A stretch of DNA of 64,000 nt from JBGSWL01 sp041752455. GTDB taxonomy: Bacteria; Pseudomonadota; Alphaproteobacteria; Rhizobiales; Rhizobiaceae. The stretch is from positions 1 to 64,000 of the forward strand of contig JBGSWL010000032.1 of NCBI GenBank assembly GCA_041752455.1. The letters are read 5' to 3'. Below, in pieces: positions 54,052-63,299 of this stretch. Position 1 is the stretch's first letter, and each line of letters begins with the position of its first letter. The position numbers were made by a program, and so were the translations under genes. The notes below the pieces were generated by a model. The model was given only the letters and a program-made list of their open reading frames with translations. It made no database searches and was not told the origin of the DNA.

Positions 54052-54522
54052 TCATGCACCCGAAACGAGCAGCCAGTTGGCTTCCACGACGGGATTACCC
54101 GGCACCTGTGCGCGTGCCTCGCCAATCATGTCGCGGGCTTTCTTCAAGTCGCCGCGCAGCATGTAGGAATAGCCGTGGTTGTTGAGGATCGAGGCCTTGC
54201 GACCTTCGAGCCTGTAGAGTTCGGCATAGGCACGATCGGCAAGATCGAACCGGCCGAGCCGGTCATAGGCAGCCGCAAGGCCAAGCCAGGCAACCGGATG
54301 TTGCGGCGCCGTCTCGACAGCAAGGCGGAAGTTTCGTTCGGCTGAGCCGAAGTTTTCGGCGGCATACTGGGTTTTGGCCAGATCGATCCGCTGATCGATG
54401 GCCGAAGTGCCGGCTGCCGCGTCAAAGGCCGTGCCCGTCGTGTCGATCTTGGTCGTGGTTTCGCATCCGGCCAGCGCAACTGCCATCAAGGCAGCCGCCA
54501 GCACGCGTCCTGTCTTACCCAT
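54052..54522 (-). CDS. tadD: TPR lipoprotein, TadD-like pilus assembly protein
   Basis: Lipoprotein of 156 aa with lipobox ALAGC (Cys20). The mature part has about three tetratricopeptide repeats (DLAKTQYAAENFGSAERNFRLAVE; AWLGLAAAYDRLGRFDLADRAYAELYR; ASILNNHGYSYMLRGDLKKARDMI). TadD is the outer-membrane pilotin-like protein of the Tad secretion system. The ATG at 54522 is used; ATG 54543 is an alternative. It follows tadC in the same direction with a gap of 122 bases, so it could have its own promoter. Confidence 0.8.
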   Translation of the reverse strand: MGKTGRVLAAALMAVALAGCETTTKIDTTGTAFDAAAGTSAIDQRIDLAKTQYAAENFGSAERNFRLAVETAPQHPVAWLGLAAAYDRLGRFDLADRAYAELYRLEGRKASILNNHGYSYMLRGDLKKARDMIGEARAQVPGNPVVEANWLLVSGA

Positions 54523-54644
54523 CACATTGCCGTCCCTGCTCATCGACCCGTTTCTTTTTGCCGGGTTCTGAAGGTCAACTTTGGCACAAAGCCGTAAAGA
54601 GGCAGTCAGCGCACATGGTTCAAATTGACTGAAAATGCGCTCAA

Positions 54645-55574
54645 TCAGCTGGAGTATCTGACAATCGTCGGGATGATCGCCATCATCAGGACGACGGGCA
54701 GAATGCACAGCGTCACCGGGATCGTCATCTTGGCGGGCAGCGCATGGGCCTTTTCCTCGGCTTTGGCCATGCGCTTGTGGCGCATCTCATCGGAGAAAAC
54801 GCGCAGCGTTCCCGATAGGCTGGTGCCCAGTTCCCGCGACTGCTTGAGCAGGGTGGCAAACGCCCGCACCTCGTCGACGCCAAGCCGCTCGGAAAGGGCA
54901 CGCAAGGTCTCGTCGATCGAGCGCCCTGCCCGCAATTCCAGCGAGACGAGGATGAGGTTCTGCGACAAGGCCGGATAGGTCTTTGCAATCTCGCGTGACA
55001 CCCGGTCGATCGCCGCCTCGAGGCTGAGGCCCGCATCGGCACAGACGATCATCAGGTCCATGAAGTCGGGAAAACCGTTGCGGTATTCGGTCGTGCGCTG
55101 GCTGATCGCCTGCATCAGAGCCAGGGTCGGCAGCACATATCCCGACATCATGGCAATTCCGACAATGATCAACCCGCGCACGGTGAATGGCGAAATTCCC
55201 ATCACGAACATGATCAGCGCGGCAAGTGCAAAGCCGGCACCCATGCCGATGAACCGCGCCAGAAAATACCGGCCGACGGCTTCGGGTTCCATGAAGCCTG
55301 CGCGCATCATCATCTGGCGGATACGCACGACATTGTCAGGATCGGACGACGTGTAGAAATCGGCGGCGCGCTTTGCCGCCTGCTGGGCAAGTTCTGTCGC
55401 CGATTTTGCAGGCGCCGCATCGCCCTGCCCGGCGCGAAGCCGCGAGGGATCGATGTCCAGCCGCCGCTTCATCGTCGCCCGCGACTTCTTGTGCGCCAAT
55501 TGGCGTTGCCCGTAGACCGCCGCGCCCAGCAGCATCAGGCAGAACGTCATGGCGATGGCAAAAGCGATACCCAT
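54645..55574 (-). CDS. tadC: Tad pilus assembly inner-membrane protein TadC
   Basis: GspF/T2SF-domain protein of 309 aa with an N-terminal membrane segment and three more hydrophobic segments. The T2SF domain runs from about residue 145 to 300 (FPDFMDLMIVCADAGLSLEAAIDRVS, ALSERLGVDEVRAFATLLKQSRELGTSL). It pairs with TadB to form the platform for pilus fibre assembly. It begins 8 bases after tadB. Confidence 0.92.
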   Translation of the reverse strand: MGIAFAIAMTFCLMLLGAAVYGQRQLAHKKSRATMKRRLDIDPSRLRAGQGDAAPAKSATELAQQAAKRAADFYTSSDPDNVVRIRQMMMRAGFMEPEAVGRYFLARFIGMGAGFALAALIMFVMGISPFTVRGLIIVGIAMMSGYVLPTLALMQAISQRTTEYRNGFPDFMDLMIVCADAGLSLEAAIDRVSREIAKTYPALSQNLILVSLELRAGRSIDETLRALSERLGVDEVRAFATLLKQSRELGTSLSGTLRVFSDEMRHKRMAKAEEKAHALPAKMTIPVTLCILPVVLMMAIIPTIVRYSS

Positions 55575-55582
55575 AAGGATCC

Positions 55583-56548
55583 TCAGAACTTGAAGCTGGC
55601 CATCTTGAACATGACCATGTTGCCGATCACGGCCCAGGTGACCGAACCGGCCACCAGATACCAGGTCAGCGGTTCATTCATGACCGAGCCGTAGTAGTCG
55701 GGAACGAGCAATGTCAGCGCAGCGACAAGCAGAACAGGCACGGCCGAAAGGATGTAGGCGGACATCCGCCCTTCCACCGAAATCGACTTGACCTTGCGCC
55801 GGAGTTTCTGGCGTTCGCGGATGACATGCGCCAGACCGTCAAGGATTTCGCGCAAGTTTCCGCCGGTCGTGTTCTGAATCGAGACCGCGGTCACGAAAAG
55901 CGGCAGGTCTTCATGGCCAACACGTTCGTTCAGCCCTTCGAGCGCTGCGACCATCGTCGAACCATACGTGATTTCATCCGACATCATGCCGAACTCGGTG
56001 CCGATCGGGTCCGCCATTTCGCGCGCGACCATCGACAGCGCAATCGGCACCGGATGACCGGCCTTCAGGCCGCGCGTGATCAGGTCCAGGGCTTCCGGCA
56101 ACTGGTTGCCGAACAGCCTGTGCCGGCGGCCGCGCCGGAAGCGCAACACCATGATCGGCAGCACGATTATGAGAACGATCGCGACAACGAGACCGGCGAC
56201 GACGATGTCGAACCACAGGCCGATGGCGAGGCCGATCACGACGCTGATCGTCGTCGTCAGCGAGGCAAACTGCACGATCGGCATCTTCATGTTGGACTGG
56301 AGGCGCAGGCGCGACAGGATGCGCATCATCGATGTCGCTTCGCGGTCGCCGTCGAGACCACGTTCCTTGCGCAACTGGTAGAGGACTTCGCGCTGGCTGA
56401 CCGCGGCATCGGCAAGCTTCATGCGCCGGTTGATGGTCCTGCGCTTGCCGTTGTTGGACGCCATCGACAGATAGATTGCCTCGGCGATGACGATCCCCGT
56501 CACGCCGGCAAACAGATACATCGCATAGCGGGCGAAATCAGCATCCAC
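55583..56548 (-). CDS. tadB: Tad pilus assembly inner-membrane protein TadB
   Basis: GspF/T2SF-domain protein of 321 aa. An N-terminal helix is followed by two central segments and the T2SF domain (LFGNQLPEALDLITRGLKAGHPVPIALSMVA, LPLFVTAVSIQNTTGGNLREIL), then C-terminal membrane helices. It forms the inner-membrane platform with TadC above the CpaF ATPase. It lies 12 bases after cpaF. Confidence 0.92.
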   Translation of the reverse strand: MDADFARYAMYLFAGVTGIVIAEAIYLSMASNNGKRRTINRRMKLADAAVSQREVLYQLRKERGLDGDREATSMMRILSRLRLQSNMKMPIVQFASLTTTISVVIGLAIGLWFDIVVAGLVVAIVLIIVLPIMVLRFRRGRRHRLFGNQLPEALDLITRGLKAGHPVPIALSMVAREMADPIGTEFGMMSDEITYGSTMVAALEGLNERVGHEDLPLFVTAVSIQNTTGGNLREILDGLAHVIRERQKLRRKVKSISVEGRMSAYILSAVPVLLVAALTLLVPDYYGSVMNEPLTWYLVAGSVTWAVIGNMVMFKMASFKF

Positions 56549-56560
56549 GGATCAAAACTC

Positions 56561-57976
56561 CTACATGCGACCGGGATCGAAGTAGTCGCCCGGAAACTCG
56601 ATTCCCATCGCCTTGAGATCATCGAGGAACCGTGGCCGGATCCCGGTTGCTTCAAAATGCCCCTGCACCTTGCCGTCCTGATCGATGCCGGTCCGCCGGA
56701 ACGCGAAGATCTCCTGCATCTGGATGATGTCGCCTTCCATGCCGGTGATTTCGGCGATGCTGGTGACCTTGCGCTTGCCGTCCGACAGACGGGTCAGCTG
56801 GATGATCAGCCCGATGGCGCTGGCGATCTGCGACCGGATCGACGAGACCGTCATCGGCATGCCGGTCATGCCGAGCATCTGTTCGAGACGGGCGATGGCA
56901 TCACGCGGCGTGTTGGCATGTATTGTCGCCATCGAACCTTCGTGGCCGGTATTCATCGCCTGCAGCATGTCGAACGCTTCTTCACCGCGGCACTCGCCAA
57001 GGATGACACGATCGGGACGCATGCGCAGCGCGTTCTTGACAAGGTCGCGCTGCTTGATCTCGCCATGGCCTTCAGCGTTGGCGGGCCGTGTTTCCATGCG
57101 CGCAACATGCGGCTGCTGCAGTTGCAGTTCCGCCGCATCCTCGATGGTGATCAGCCGTTCGTCTTCGGGAATGAACGCCGACAAGGCGTTCAGCATCGTC
57201 GTCTTGCCGGTACCGGTACCGCCGGAGATGATCGTAGTGATGCGGGCATGCACAGCAGCTGCCATCACTTCGGCCATCGGCTTGGTGATCGCACCGAACT
57301 CGACGAGCTTGTGCAGCGCCAGCTTGTTCTTGGAAAACTTGCGGATCGAAACCAGCGGGCCATCGACGGCAACCGGGCGGATGGCCGCATTGAAACGCGA
57401 TCCGTCGAGCATGCGCGCATCGCACATCGGCGAGGATTCATCGATGCGACGGCCGACGGCGGCAACGATCTTGTTGACGATGCGCAGCAGGTGCGCCTCA
57501 TCCTTGAACGGGATGTGTTCCTGCTGGAGCTTGCCCGACCGTTCGACAAAGCAGCACAGATGCCCGTTGATCAGGATGTCGTTGACCGTCGGGTCATGAA
57601 GCAGTGGTTCCAACGGCCCGAGGCCGGTCATCTCGTCGAGGATTTCATCGACGAGGATCGCCACTTCGCGAGCGTTGAGCGGCAGCCGCTCAGCCCGGAT
57701 ATACTCGTCGACAAACCCTTCGACCTCGACGCGCATGCGCTCCGGCGGCAGGCTTTCCAGCGTGACGAGGTTGATCTCTTCGAGAAACTTCTGGTGCACG
57801 CGAATGCGCGCTTCCATCGTCCGGTCCGTGGTCGGCGCAGCAGCGGGCGCGCGCGCCGGCGTCGGCTTGTGTGGCCGGTTGGACGGGATACGCACGGTAT
57901 CCTCGGCGACGCTGGGCATCACCGAAACCGAATGGGAGGTCTGCGAAAGCTGCGAGAAGCGGCTGGTCATCGTCAT
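56561..57976 (-). CDS. cpaF: Tad pilus secretion ATPase CpaF/TadA
   Basis: Hexameric secretion ATPase of 471 aa that drives Flp pilus assembly and retraction. The N-terminal domain is at about residues 60-200. The RecA-like domain has Walker A GGTGTGKTTMLN, the Asp box TIEDAAELQL, Walker B VILGECRGEEAFDML and the His box GHEGSMATIHANTP. All catalytic motifs are intact. It overlaps cpaE by 4 bases. Confidence 0.95.
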   Translation of the reverse strand: MTMTSRFSQLSQTSHSVSVMPSVAEDTVRIPSNRPHKPTPARAPAAAPTTDRTMEARIRVHQKFLEEINLVTLESLPPERMRVEVEGFVDEYIRAERLPLNAREVAILVDEILDEMTGLGPLEPLLHDPTVNDILINGHLCCFVERSGKLQQEHIPFKDEAHLLRIVNKIVAAVGRRIDESSPMCDARMLDGSRFNAAIRPVAVDGPLVSIRKFSKNKLALHKLVEFGAITKPMAEVMAAAVHARITTIISGGTGTGKTTMLNALSAFIPEDERLITIEDAAELQLQQPHVARMETRPANAEGHGEIKQRDLVKNALRMRPDRVILGECRGEEAFDMLQAMNTGHEGSMATIHANTPRDAIARLEQMLGMTGMPMTVSSIRSQIASAIGLIIQLTRLSDGKRKVTSIAEITGMEGDIIQMQEIFAFRRTGIDQDGKVQGHFEATGIRPRFLDDLKAMGIEFPGDYFDPGRM

Positions 57977-59187
57977 CCGGCCTTTCGAAACAGCTTGCGA
58001 CCGAAGTTCAGGAGACCTGGCGTCGGCGGTTGCTGGTCAATGGCGGCAACATCCGGCGAGATGATGCGGGTAAGGTCGCGCAGCACATTGGCATTGGCAT
58101 CGATCTCCTGGATCGGGATGCCGCGGTCGACCGCTTCGCGCACAAGGCGGTAGTTGTTGGATACAAACCCGGCGAGGCTGTCGCCAAGCAGTTCTTCAAC
58201 ATCGTTGCGCGTCACGGCATCGTCGGGCTTCGGCGGTGCCGAGCGATTGATGATGACCTTGGGTTTGACATTGCCTTCCGTCTGCACCCGGATCGATTCA
58301 AGAAGGCGCTGCGTATGGCGAAGGCATGGCACCGTCAGTTCGGATGTCACGTAGACATGGTTGGAACCGCGCAGGACCGGCTCGGTCCACGGAAACCATG
58401 TGCGCGGCATGTCGATGACGACATTGTCGAAATAGGCAGCGACCAGATCGAGAATGCGCGTCACGACCGCTGCATCGAACGAGCGCTGCTCGGTCGGGAT
58501 GTTGGGCGCAGCCAGCACGGAAAGGCCGCTCGGATGCTTGGAAAGCATCGCCTCGAGCAGTTGCCGGTCGAGGCGCTCGACCCGGTTTTCCACCTCGGCG
58601 ATATCGAACGCCGGGCGGAGATCGAGATACTCGGCGCACGACCCGTACTGGAAGTTCAGGTCCACGACGCAGGTTGCCGTCGCGCTGCGCGCATTGGAGT
58701 GCAGGATGAAGGCGGTCTGCAGCGCAAGCACGGTGTTGCCGACGCCACCGGCAGCCGGCATGAACGCATGGATCGTCGCCTCATCGGCGCCTTCGGCCAC
58801 CGGCCCTTTGAGGGCACGAATGCAGGCGCGGACAAGATCAGCGGTCTTGACCGGCTTTGCCAGAAAATCGGCGACCTGCATCTGAACGAGAATGCGAACG
58901 ACGGCGGCATCAAAGCTGCGCACCACCACGACGATCGGCGCGCGGTTGGCGACATCACGCTTCAACCGCTGCAGCGCTTCGAGAGCGGCAAGTCCGCCAT
59001 CGTCGATGTCAACGATGAGAACGCCGGTCTCGTTGCTGGAAATCCCGCCTCGCAGATCCGTCACCGCCTGCTCGACCACATCAAGCTTGATGGCCTGTGA
59101 AGCGGAAAACGCCGTACGCGTCTCGGCAACAAACTGCCGGTCCGGCGAAACAAGCGTGATGCGCTGGTTGGTCTTTTCGTTCGACAT
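57973..59187 (-). CDS. cpaE: Pilus assembly protein CpaE/TadZ
   Basis: Polar localisation factor of 404 aa. An atypical receiver-like N-terminal domain (about residues 8-130) precedes a MinD/ParA-like ATPase domain. The deviant Walker A reads PAAGGVGNTVLA, without the usual lysines, so ATP hydrolysis may be lost as in several TadZ proteins. VVDLNFQYGSCAEYLDL corresponds to the Walker A' aspartate region and DNVVIDMPRTW to Walker B. It lies between the small lipoprotein gene and cpaF. Confidence 0.9.
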   Translation of the reverse strand: MSNEKTNQRITLVSPDRQFVAETRTAFSASQAIKLDVVEQAVTDLRGGISSNETGVLIVDIDDGGLAALEALQRLKRDVANRAPIVVVVRSFDAAVVRILVQMQVADFLAKPVKTADLVRACIRALKGPVAEGADEATIHAFMPAAGGVGNTVLALQTAFILHSNARSATATCVVDLNFQYGSCAEYLDLRPAFDIAEVENRVERLDRQLLEAMLSKHPSGLSVLAAPNIPTEQRSFDAAVVTRILDLVAAYFDNVVIDMPRTWFPWTEPVLRGSNHVYVTSELTVPCLRHTQRLLESIRVQTEGNVKPKVIINRSAPPKPDDAVTRNDVEELLGDSLAGFVSNNYRLVREAVDRGIPIQEIDANANVLRDLTRIISPDVAAIDQQPPTPGLLNFGRKLFRKAG

Positions 59188-59214
59188 GCTGCCTGTCCCC
59201 TTGGCGCAGTTTTG

Positions 59215-59466
59215 TTATTGGCCGGTCACGATGCTTGTGCCGGCTGATCCTGTTGTCGTCTGGGCCGGAACCGGGCGCTCTGCCGGCACGACGAGGTTGG
59301 TGTTCTGGACACCGACAGGCCACGGATCGATCACCTGCAGCGCCGTATTGTGGGCAATGGCGTCACCGGCATCGAGTGTCAGCCCTTCGACCCGGCGGTC
59401 GTCGGTCGAGGTGCAGCCGGCAAGAACAGAAGTGCAAAGCACGAAGGCAATCGTTGCACGCATCAT
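59215..59466 (-). CDS. Small lipoprotein between cpaC and cpaE, CpaD-like
   Basis: Lipoprotein of 83 aa with lipobox VLAGC (Cys18). The mature part contains DAIAHNTALQVIDPWPVGVQNTNL, a motif also found in larger CpaD/TadD-cluster proteins of rhizobia. It is far shorter than a normal CpaD (about 200 aa). It overlaps the cpaC stop by 4 bases (ATGA). It is probably an outer-membrane accessory of the CpaC secretin and takes the place of cpaD here. No truncation by frameshift is seen. Confidence 0.75.
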   Translation of the reverse strand: MMRATIAFVLCTSVLAGCTSTDDRRVEGLTLDAGDAIAHNTALQVIDPWPVGVQNTNLVVPAERPVPAQTTTGSAGTSIVTGQ

Positions 59467-60827
59467 TGTACTGCTCCCTGGATGTCGAGTGTGAAGATGT
59501 GGCCGCCTGCCGGCTTGGGGAACGAGGCGCCGGTCGCCGAAGTCTTCACTTCGTCCACGTTGAGCACCACCGCCTCGGCATCGGTCGGCGCGCGGGTGCC
59601 ATCGGCCGGTGTTGCCATCGGACGCGACGGATCGACCGGACGCACCAGATGCGGCGTCACGATCATCACCAGATCGGTCTCGCGACGCTGGAATTTCTTC
59701 GACGAGAACAGCGATCCGACGACCGGCACACGCCCGACACCGGGTACGGAACCGATCGTGCGATCGTTTTCCGCCTGATAAAGGCCGGCGATCATGAAGC
59801 TCTGGCCAGATTTCAGATCGACCGAAGTTTTTGCACGGCGAACGAGGAAGACCGGGTACTGGAACGAATAGGAACTGTCGATAGAGGACACTTCCGGCTC
59901 GATGGTCAGGCTGATCAAGCCATCCTTCAGCACCATCGGCGTGAATTCGAGGCCGACGCCGAACTTCTTGTAGTCGATCGTGACATTGCCATCGGCATCG
60001 GTGGCAACAATCGGAAACTCGCCGCCGGCCAGAAAGTTGGCGGTTTCGCCAGAACGGGTGACAAGGTTCGGTTCGGCCAGACGACGCGCAACGCCGCGGT
60101 CTTCCATCGCCTTGATTGCAAGATCGATATTGAACCCGCCCGTGATCAGGCTGCCGATGAAGTTGCCCGGATTGTATTCGAACGACACGCCGCCGGACTC
60201 CTCCGACGTCCGCTGACCGCCGATCTTGGCACCAAGCTCGGTGCCGGCATTGCGGTTGATTTCGACGAAGCGGACATTCAACTGGACCTGCTGCGACGAG
60301 GTCACATTGACCGAATTGAGGACATCTTCGTCGCCGGCAAAGCGCTTGGCGATCTGGTTTGCCATGTCGGCCGAAACCTTGTCCGGTGCATCGCCTGACA
60401 GGACGATCTGGCCATTGGTCGTGCGCACCTTGATGTCGGCGTCCGGAACATTCTCCCGGATGGCGGTCTTCAGGCGCGTCGTGTCGAGGCTGACTTCCAG
60501 ATCGATCGAGCCGACAACCTTCTGGTTCTCGTCGAAGAATGCGATGCCGGTCGTGCCAGCCTTCTTGCCAAGAATGTAGAACGACTGGTCGGTCAGCGGC
60601 TGCACGGTTGCGATTTCAGGGTCACCGACAACGACTTCGAAATAGGCGCGATCGGTGCGAACCGTCAGCGGCTTGCCCTTCTCGGCGGTTACAAGCTGCG
60701 TGCGAAGCCCGGTGATCTTGATGACGCCCGGCTCAGCCTGTCCTGCCGGAACGGCACCCAGACCGGTCATGGCGAGAACGGACAGCGCAACTGCCAGGCG
60801 CCGCATGGATTTGGCAATCGCGGACAT
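59463..60827 (-). CDS. cpaC: Tad pilus outer-membrane secretin CpaC/RcpA
   Basis: Secretin of 454 aa with a signal peptide (cleavage near AGQA, about residue 31). The N0/BON-like domain carries DRAYFEVVVGDPEIA and IVLSGDAPDKVSADMANQIAKRF. The secretin domain has VQLNVRFVEINR and VEFTPMVLKDGLISLTIEPEVSSID, ending MIVTPHLVRPVDP. It forms the outer-membrane channel for the Flp pilus. The ATG overlaps the cpaB stop by one base (TGATG). Confidence 0.93.
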   Translation of the reverse strand: MSAIAKSMRRLAVALSVLAMTGLGAVPAGQAEPGVIKITGLRTQLVTAEKGKPLTVRTDRAYFEVVVGDPEIATVQPLTDQSFYILGKKAGTTGIAFFDENQKVVGSIDLEVSLDTTRLKTAIRENVPDADIKVRTTNGQIVLSGDAPDKVSADMANQIAKRFAGDEDVLNSVNVTSSQQVQLNVRFVEINRNAGTELGAKIGGQRTSEESGGVSFEYNPGNFIGSLITGGFNIDLAIKAMEDRGVARRLAEPNLVTRSGETANFLAGGEFPIVATDADGNVTIDYKKFGVGLEFTPMVLKDGLISLTIEPEVSSIDSSYSFQYPVFLVRRAKTSVDLKSGQSFMIAGLYQAENDRTIGSVPGVGRVPVVGSLFSSKKFQRRETDLVMIVTPHLVRPVDPSRPMATPADGTRAPTDAEAVVLNVDEVKTSATGASFPKPAGGHIFTLDIQGAVQ

Positions 60828-61771
60828 CAGCGTCCCCCCTCGGAGCGTACGGAAAATGTGTCGATCTTTTCGCCGTGGCGGACCGTGATTGTGCTCGAGG
60901 AGCGATCCTCCACAGGCACAACCGGTGCGACCGGCTCATAGGCGGACGTGGCGATCGGATCGACGGCCGGAACGCTGAACAGCTTCGGCATCGTGAAAGG
61001 CAGTTTTGCCACAGCGGGCTCGGCGGTTTCGCCGGCCTTGCGCAGATGCAGCGACAGGCTGCCGGCGTTTTCGGCTGCCGAAACCCGGCGCGCCGAGGCA
61101 GCATCGAGTTCCAACGTGACGACCCCTGCGAGCACCGGAGCCGTCTGGCTGTCGTCGGCAATCTGATCGACTGTCAGGACGGTTGCGCCCTCGGCCACGA
61201 TCACCGACTGGACGGATTCACCGCCTTCGGTGGTAAACCCTTCGTCCTCGGAGGCAGCGCTGCCCGAACCGGAAAAACTGTCGGCGATCACGTCCATCTC
61301 ACGCGTCAGCACGACGTCAACCCGGTCGCCCGGCACAACAAATCCGGCAACACCGGTGACCGAGTTGACCGAAATGGACATGGCGCGAAAGCCGGGACGC
61401 AGCCGGTTGGACAGCGTCGCCTTGCCGTCGGGGCCGCTCACTTTGGCCGCAAGGATTGGCTCGTTGACCGTGATGGCCATCAGCGCAGAGCGTTCACCGG
61501 CGGCGAGAAAGTCTTCGATGGTCGAAAATGCCCCTTCGGGGACGGCATCTTTCGGCCACGGCATTTCACGCAGGTTGGTCCGGCCAAGCTTCGTTCCGAA
61601 TGTCACGGGTTCGGCTGCAACAACCAATGTGCCGAAATCGACCTGCTGTGATACAGGGACTTCGGTGACAACGGTGCGCACATTGGCGCGCAACCAGTAG
61701 TCGGCTGCTGCCACCGAAAGACCTCCAAAGACGAGGGCAAGTGCGCCCATCGTTATCAATTTCTTGCTCAT
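60827..61771 (-). CDS. cpaB: Tad pilus assembly protein CpaB/RcpC
   Basis: Periplasmic pilus protein of 314 aa. An N-terminal membrane helix is at residues 3-25. A SAF/CpaB-type domain follows (VPVSQQVDFGTLVVAAEPVTFGTKL; GFRAMSISVNSVTGVAGFVVPGDRVDVVLTRE), and the C terminus is unordered. The ATG at 61771 places the helix at the N terminus. In-frame codons upstream (GTG 61834, ATG 61873) would add a basic segment. It is the first tad gene in the window; no pilin, prepilin peptidase or TadE/G gene precedes it. Confidence 0.88.
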   Translation of the reverse strand: MSKKLITMGALALVFGGLSVAAADYWLRANVRTVVTEVPVSQQVDFGTLVVAAEPVTFGTKLGRTNLREMPWPKDAVPEGAFSTIEDFLAAGERSALMAITVNEPILAAKVSGPDGKATLSNRLRPGFRAMSISVNSVTGVAGFVVPGDRVDVVLTREMDVIADSFSGSGSAASEDEGFTTEGGESVQSVIVAEGATVLTVDQIADDSQTAPVLAGVVTLELDAASARRVSAAENAGSLSLHLRKAGETAEPAVAKLPFTMPKLFSVPAVDPIATSAYEPVAPVVPVEDRSSSTITVRHGEKIDTFSVRSEGGR

Positions 61772-61872
61772 TCCGCCCAGACCCCTGTCCTGCGTGACAG
61801 TGATCCGGGGCTTTCCGCCGCCCTTCTTGGTCACTGCACCACCGTAACGTGGACGAAAAAGGGTAAAGGACA

Positions 61873-61888
61873 TGCGAATTGTGTGCCG
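61873..61888 (-). promoter_or_regulatory. Possible sigma54-like promoter of the tad operon
   Basis: On the minus strand CGGCACACAATTCGCA keeps the GG and GC elements at exact spacing but has three mismatches to TGGCACGNNNNTTGCW. The predicted start is near 61862, about 90 bases ahead of the cpaB ATG. If real, it would tie pilus assembly to the same sigma factor as the polysaccharide locus. Confidence 0.35.
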
Positions 61889-62005
61889 AAAATGCCACCT
61901 AATGCGCGTCATGGTTACGTGATTGTTGCCGGCGGGTTGTGCCAATTAACGCCTGCTTCAAGGCCGTCTGCTAGATTTGGCCGACACCGGAGTGGCGACA
62001 AACTG

Positions 62006-63232
62006 ATGCAGCAGATGACGACAGCCCTGAAAAGCGGAAGCTGGATGACGCGGGAACGCATGGTCCATCATCCGGCATTGTTTCTTGTGCTCAGTGCGCT
62101 GCTGACCGCTTATGTGCTCATTGCCAATGGCGGACTTCTGCCGCATGGCGAACCCTTCGGTTCCGACTTCATCTCGTTCTGGGTCGCGGCGCGCGAAGCA
62201 ATCGCCGGGCGGGTGACGGTTCCTTATGAAGCTGAGACCTTCGCCGCAGCGCAGGATGCGCTCTTTCCGGCGAGCGCATACTATGCGTTCTTCTACCCGC
62301 CGCACTACCTCGCCTTGATGGCACCATTCGGCCTGCTGCCATTCTATCCGGCGCTGGCGCTCTGGATGACAGCGAGCTTTGCAGCCGCCGCGACGGTTCT
62401 TGTCGCGATTGCAGGCCATTGGCGCACGACACTTCTGTTGGCCGCGGCCTTTCCGGCCGCATTCCTCAACCTCGCCCATGGCCAGAACGCGTTTTTGCTC
62501 GCAGCGCTGTTCGGCGGCGCGCTTTTGGCCATGCAGAACCGTCACATGGTTCTTGCCGGCGTGCTGTTCGGCCTGATGACCATCAAACCTCAGTTCGGTC
62601 TTTTGATACCGCTGGCACTACTGGCCGGTGGCCACTGGCGCACGATTGTCGCAGCGACCGCGACAACGGTCTTCGTCGCGCTTTTCTCGGTCGTTGTCCT
62701 GGGCCTTGCCCCTTGGCATGCTTTCCTTGCCCAAAGCGGCGATGCGGTAACGACGCTGCAACAGGGCTTTGTCGCCCATGAGAAGATGATCTCGGTCTAC
62801 GCGATGTTGCGCATTTTCGGGCTCGGACATGCCGGTGCGATGGGTCTTCAGCTTGTCGTGTCGATCGCGGCAGCGATCACCATCGCCATCGCCTGGCGCA
62901 AGGGTTCTGGCGCCACGGATCAGACCCGCGCCGCGCTTCTGATCGTCGGCTCGGTCGTCGCAACGCCGTTTGCGCTCAATTACGATCTGTTTCTGTTTGC
63001 GCCTGCCGCCGCATTTCTGGTGTCGCGTGGCATGAAAGACGGGTTCTGCGACTGGGAGAAAACTGCGCTCGGCGCCGTGTTTTTCCTGCCGGTCCTCTTT
63101 TTGATCCTGGCACCGATCGGACTGCCGTCAGTGCAACCGTTCCTGTTGGCGTTTCTTGGCGTTCTTGTCCGTCGTGTCTGGATCGAGGCGGGGCAACACG
63201 GCGAGATCCCCGCACAGCTGGCCGCACATTGA
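62006..63232 (+). CDS. GT87-like membrane glycosyltransferase (DUF2029)
   Basis: Polytopic membrane protein of 408 aa with about ten predicted transmembrane segments. Features of the GT87/DUF2029 polyprenyl-phosphate-dependent mannosyltransferase family are seen: GSDFISFWVAAREAIAG with the catalytic-type Asp, PYEAETFAAAQ, FYPPHYLALMAPFGLLP, and [16 protein letters not shown]. It presumably transfers a sugar from a lipid carrier at the periplasmic face. It is divergent from the tad operon and convergent with the BMP gene. The ATG at 62006 has GGAG 13 bases upstream; ATG 62015 is possible. Confidence 0.78.
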   Translation: MQQMTTALKSGSWMTRERMVHHPALFLVLSALLTAYVLIANGGLLPHGEPFGSDFISFWVAAREAIAGRVTVPYEAETFAAAQDALFPASAYYAFFYPPHYLALMAPFGLLPFYPALALWMTASFAAAATVLVAIAGHWRTTLLLAAAFPAAFLNLAHGQNAFLLAALFGGALLAMQNRHMVLAGVLFGLMTIKPQFGLLIPLALLAGGHWRTIVAATATTVFVALFSVVVLGLAPWHAFLAQSGDAVTTLQQGFVAHEKMISVYAMLRIFGLGHAGAMGLQLVVSIAAAITIAIAWRKGSGATDQTRAALLIVGSVVATPFALNYDLFLFAPAAAFLVSRGMKDGFCDWEKTALGAVFFLPVLFLILAPIGLPSVQPFLLAFLGVLVRRVWIEAGQHGEIPAQLAAH

Positions 63233-63256
63233 CCCTTCGGCACAGCCAAAAAGAAG

Positions 63257-63276
63257 AAGGGCGCCGAAGCGCCCTT
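63257..63276 (-). terminator. Rho-independent terminator of the BMP-family gene
   Basis: On the minus strand AAGGGCGC-TTCG-GCGCCCTT forms a perfect 8-bp stem closed by a UUCG tetraloop and followed by CTTCTTTTTGG. It lies about 25 bases after the stop codon of the BMP gene. The plus-strand side lacks a T-tract, so it mainly serves the minus strand. Confidence 0.88.
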
Positions 63277-63299
63277 CCCCATGACATCCGGTGGGACGC

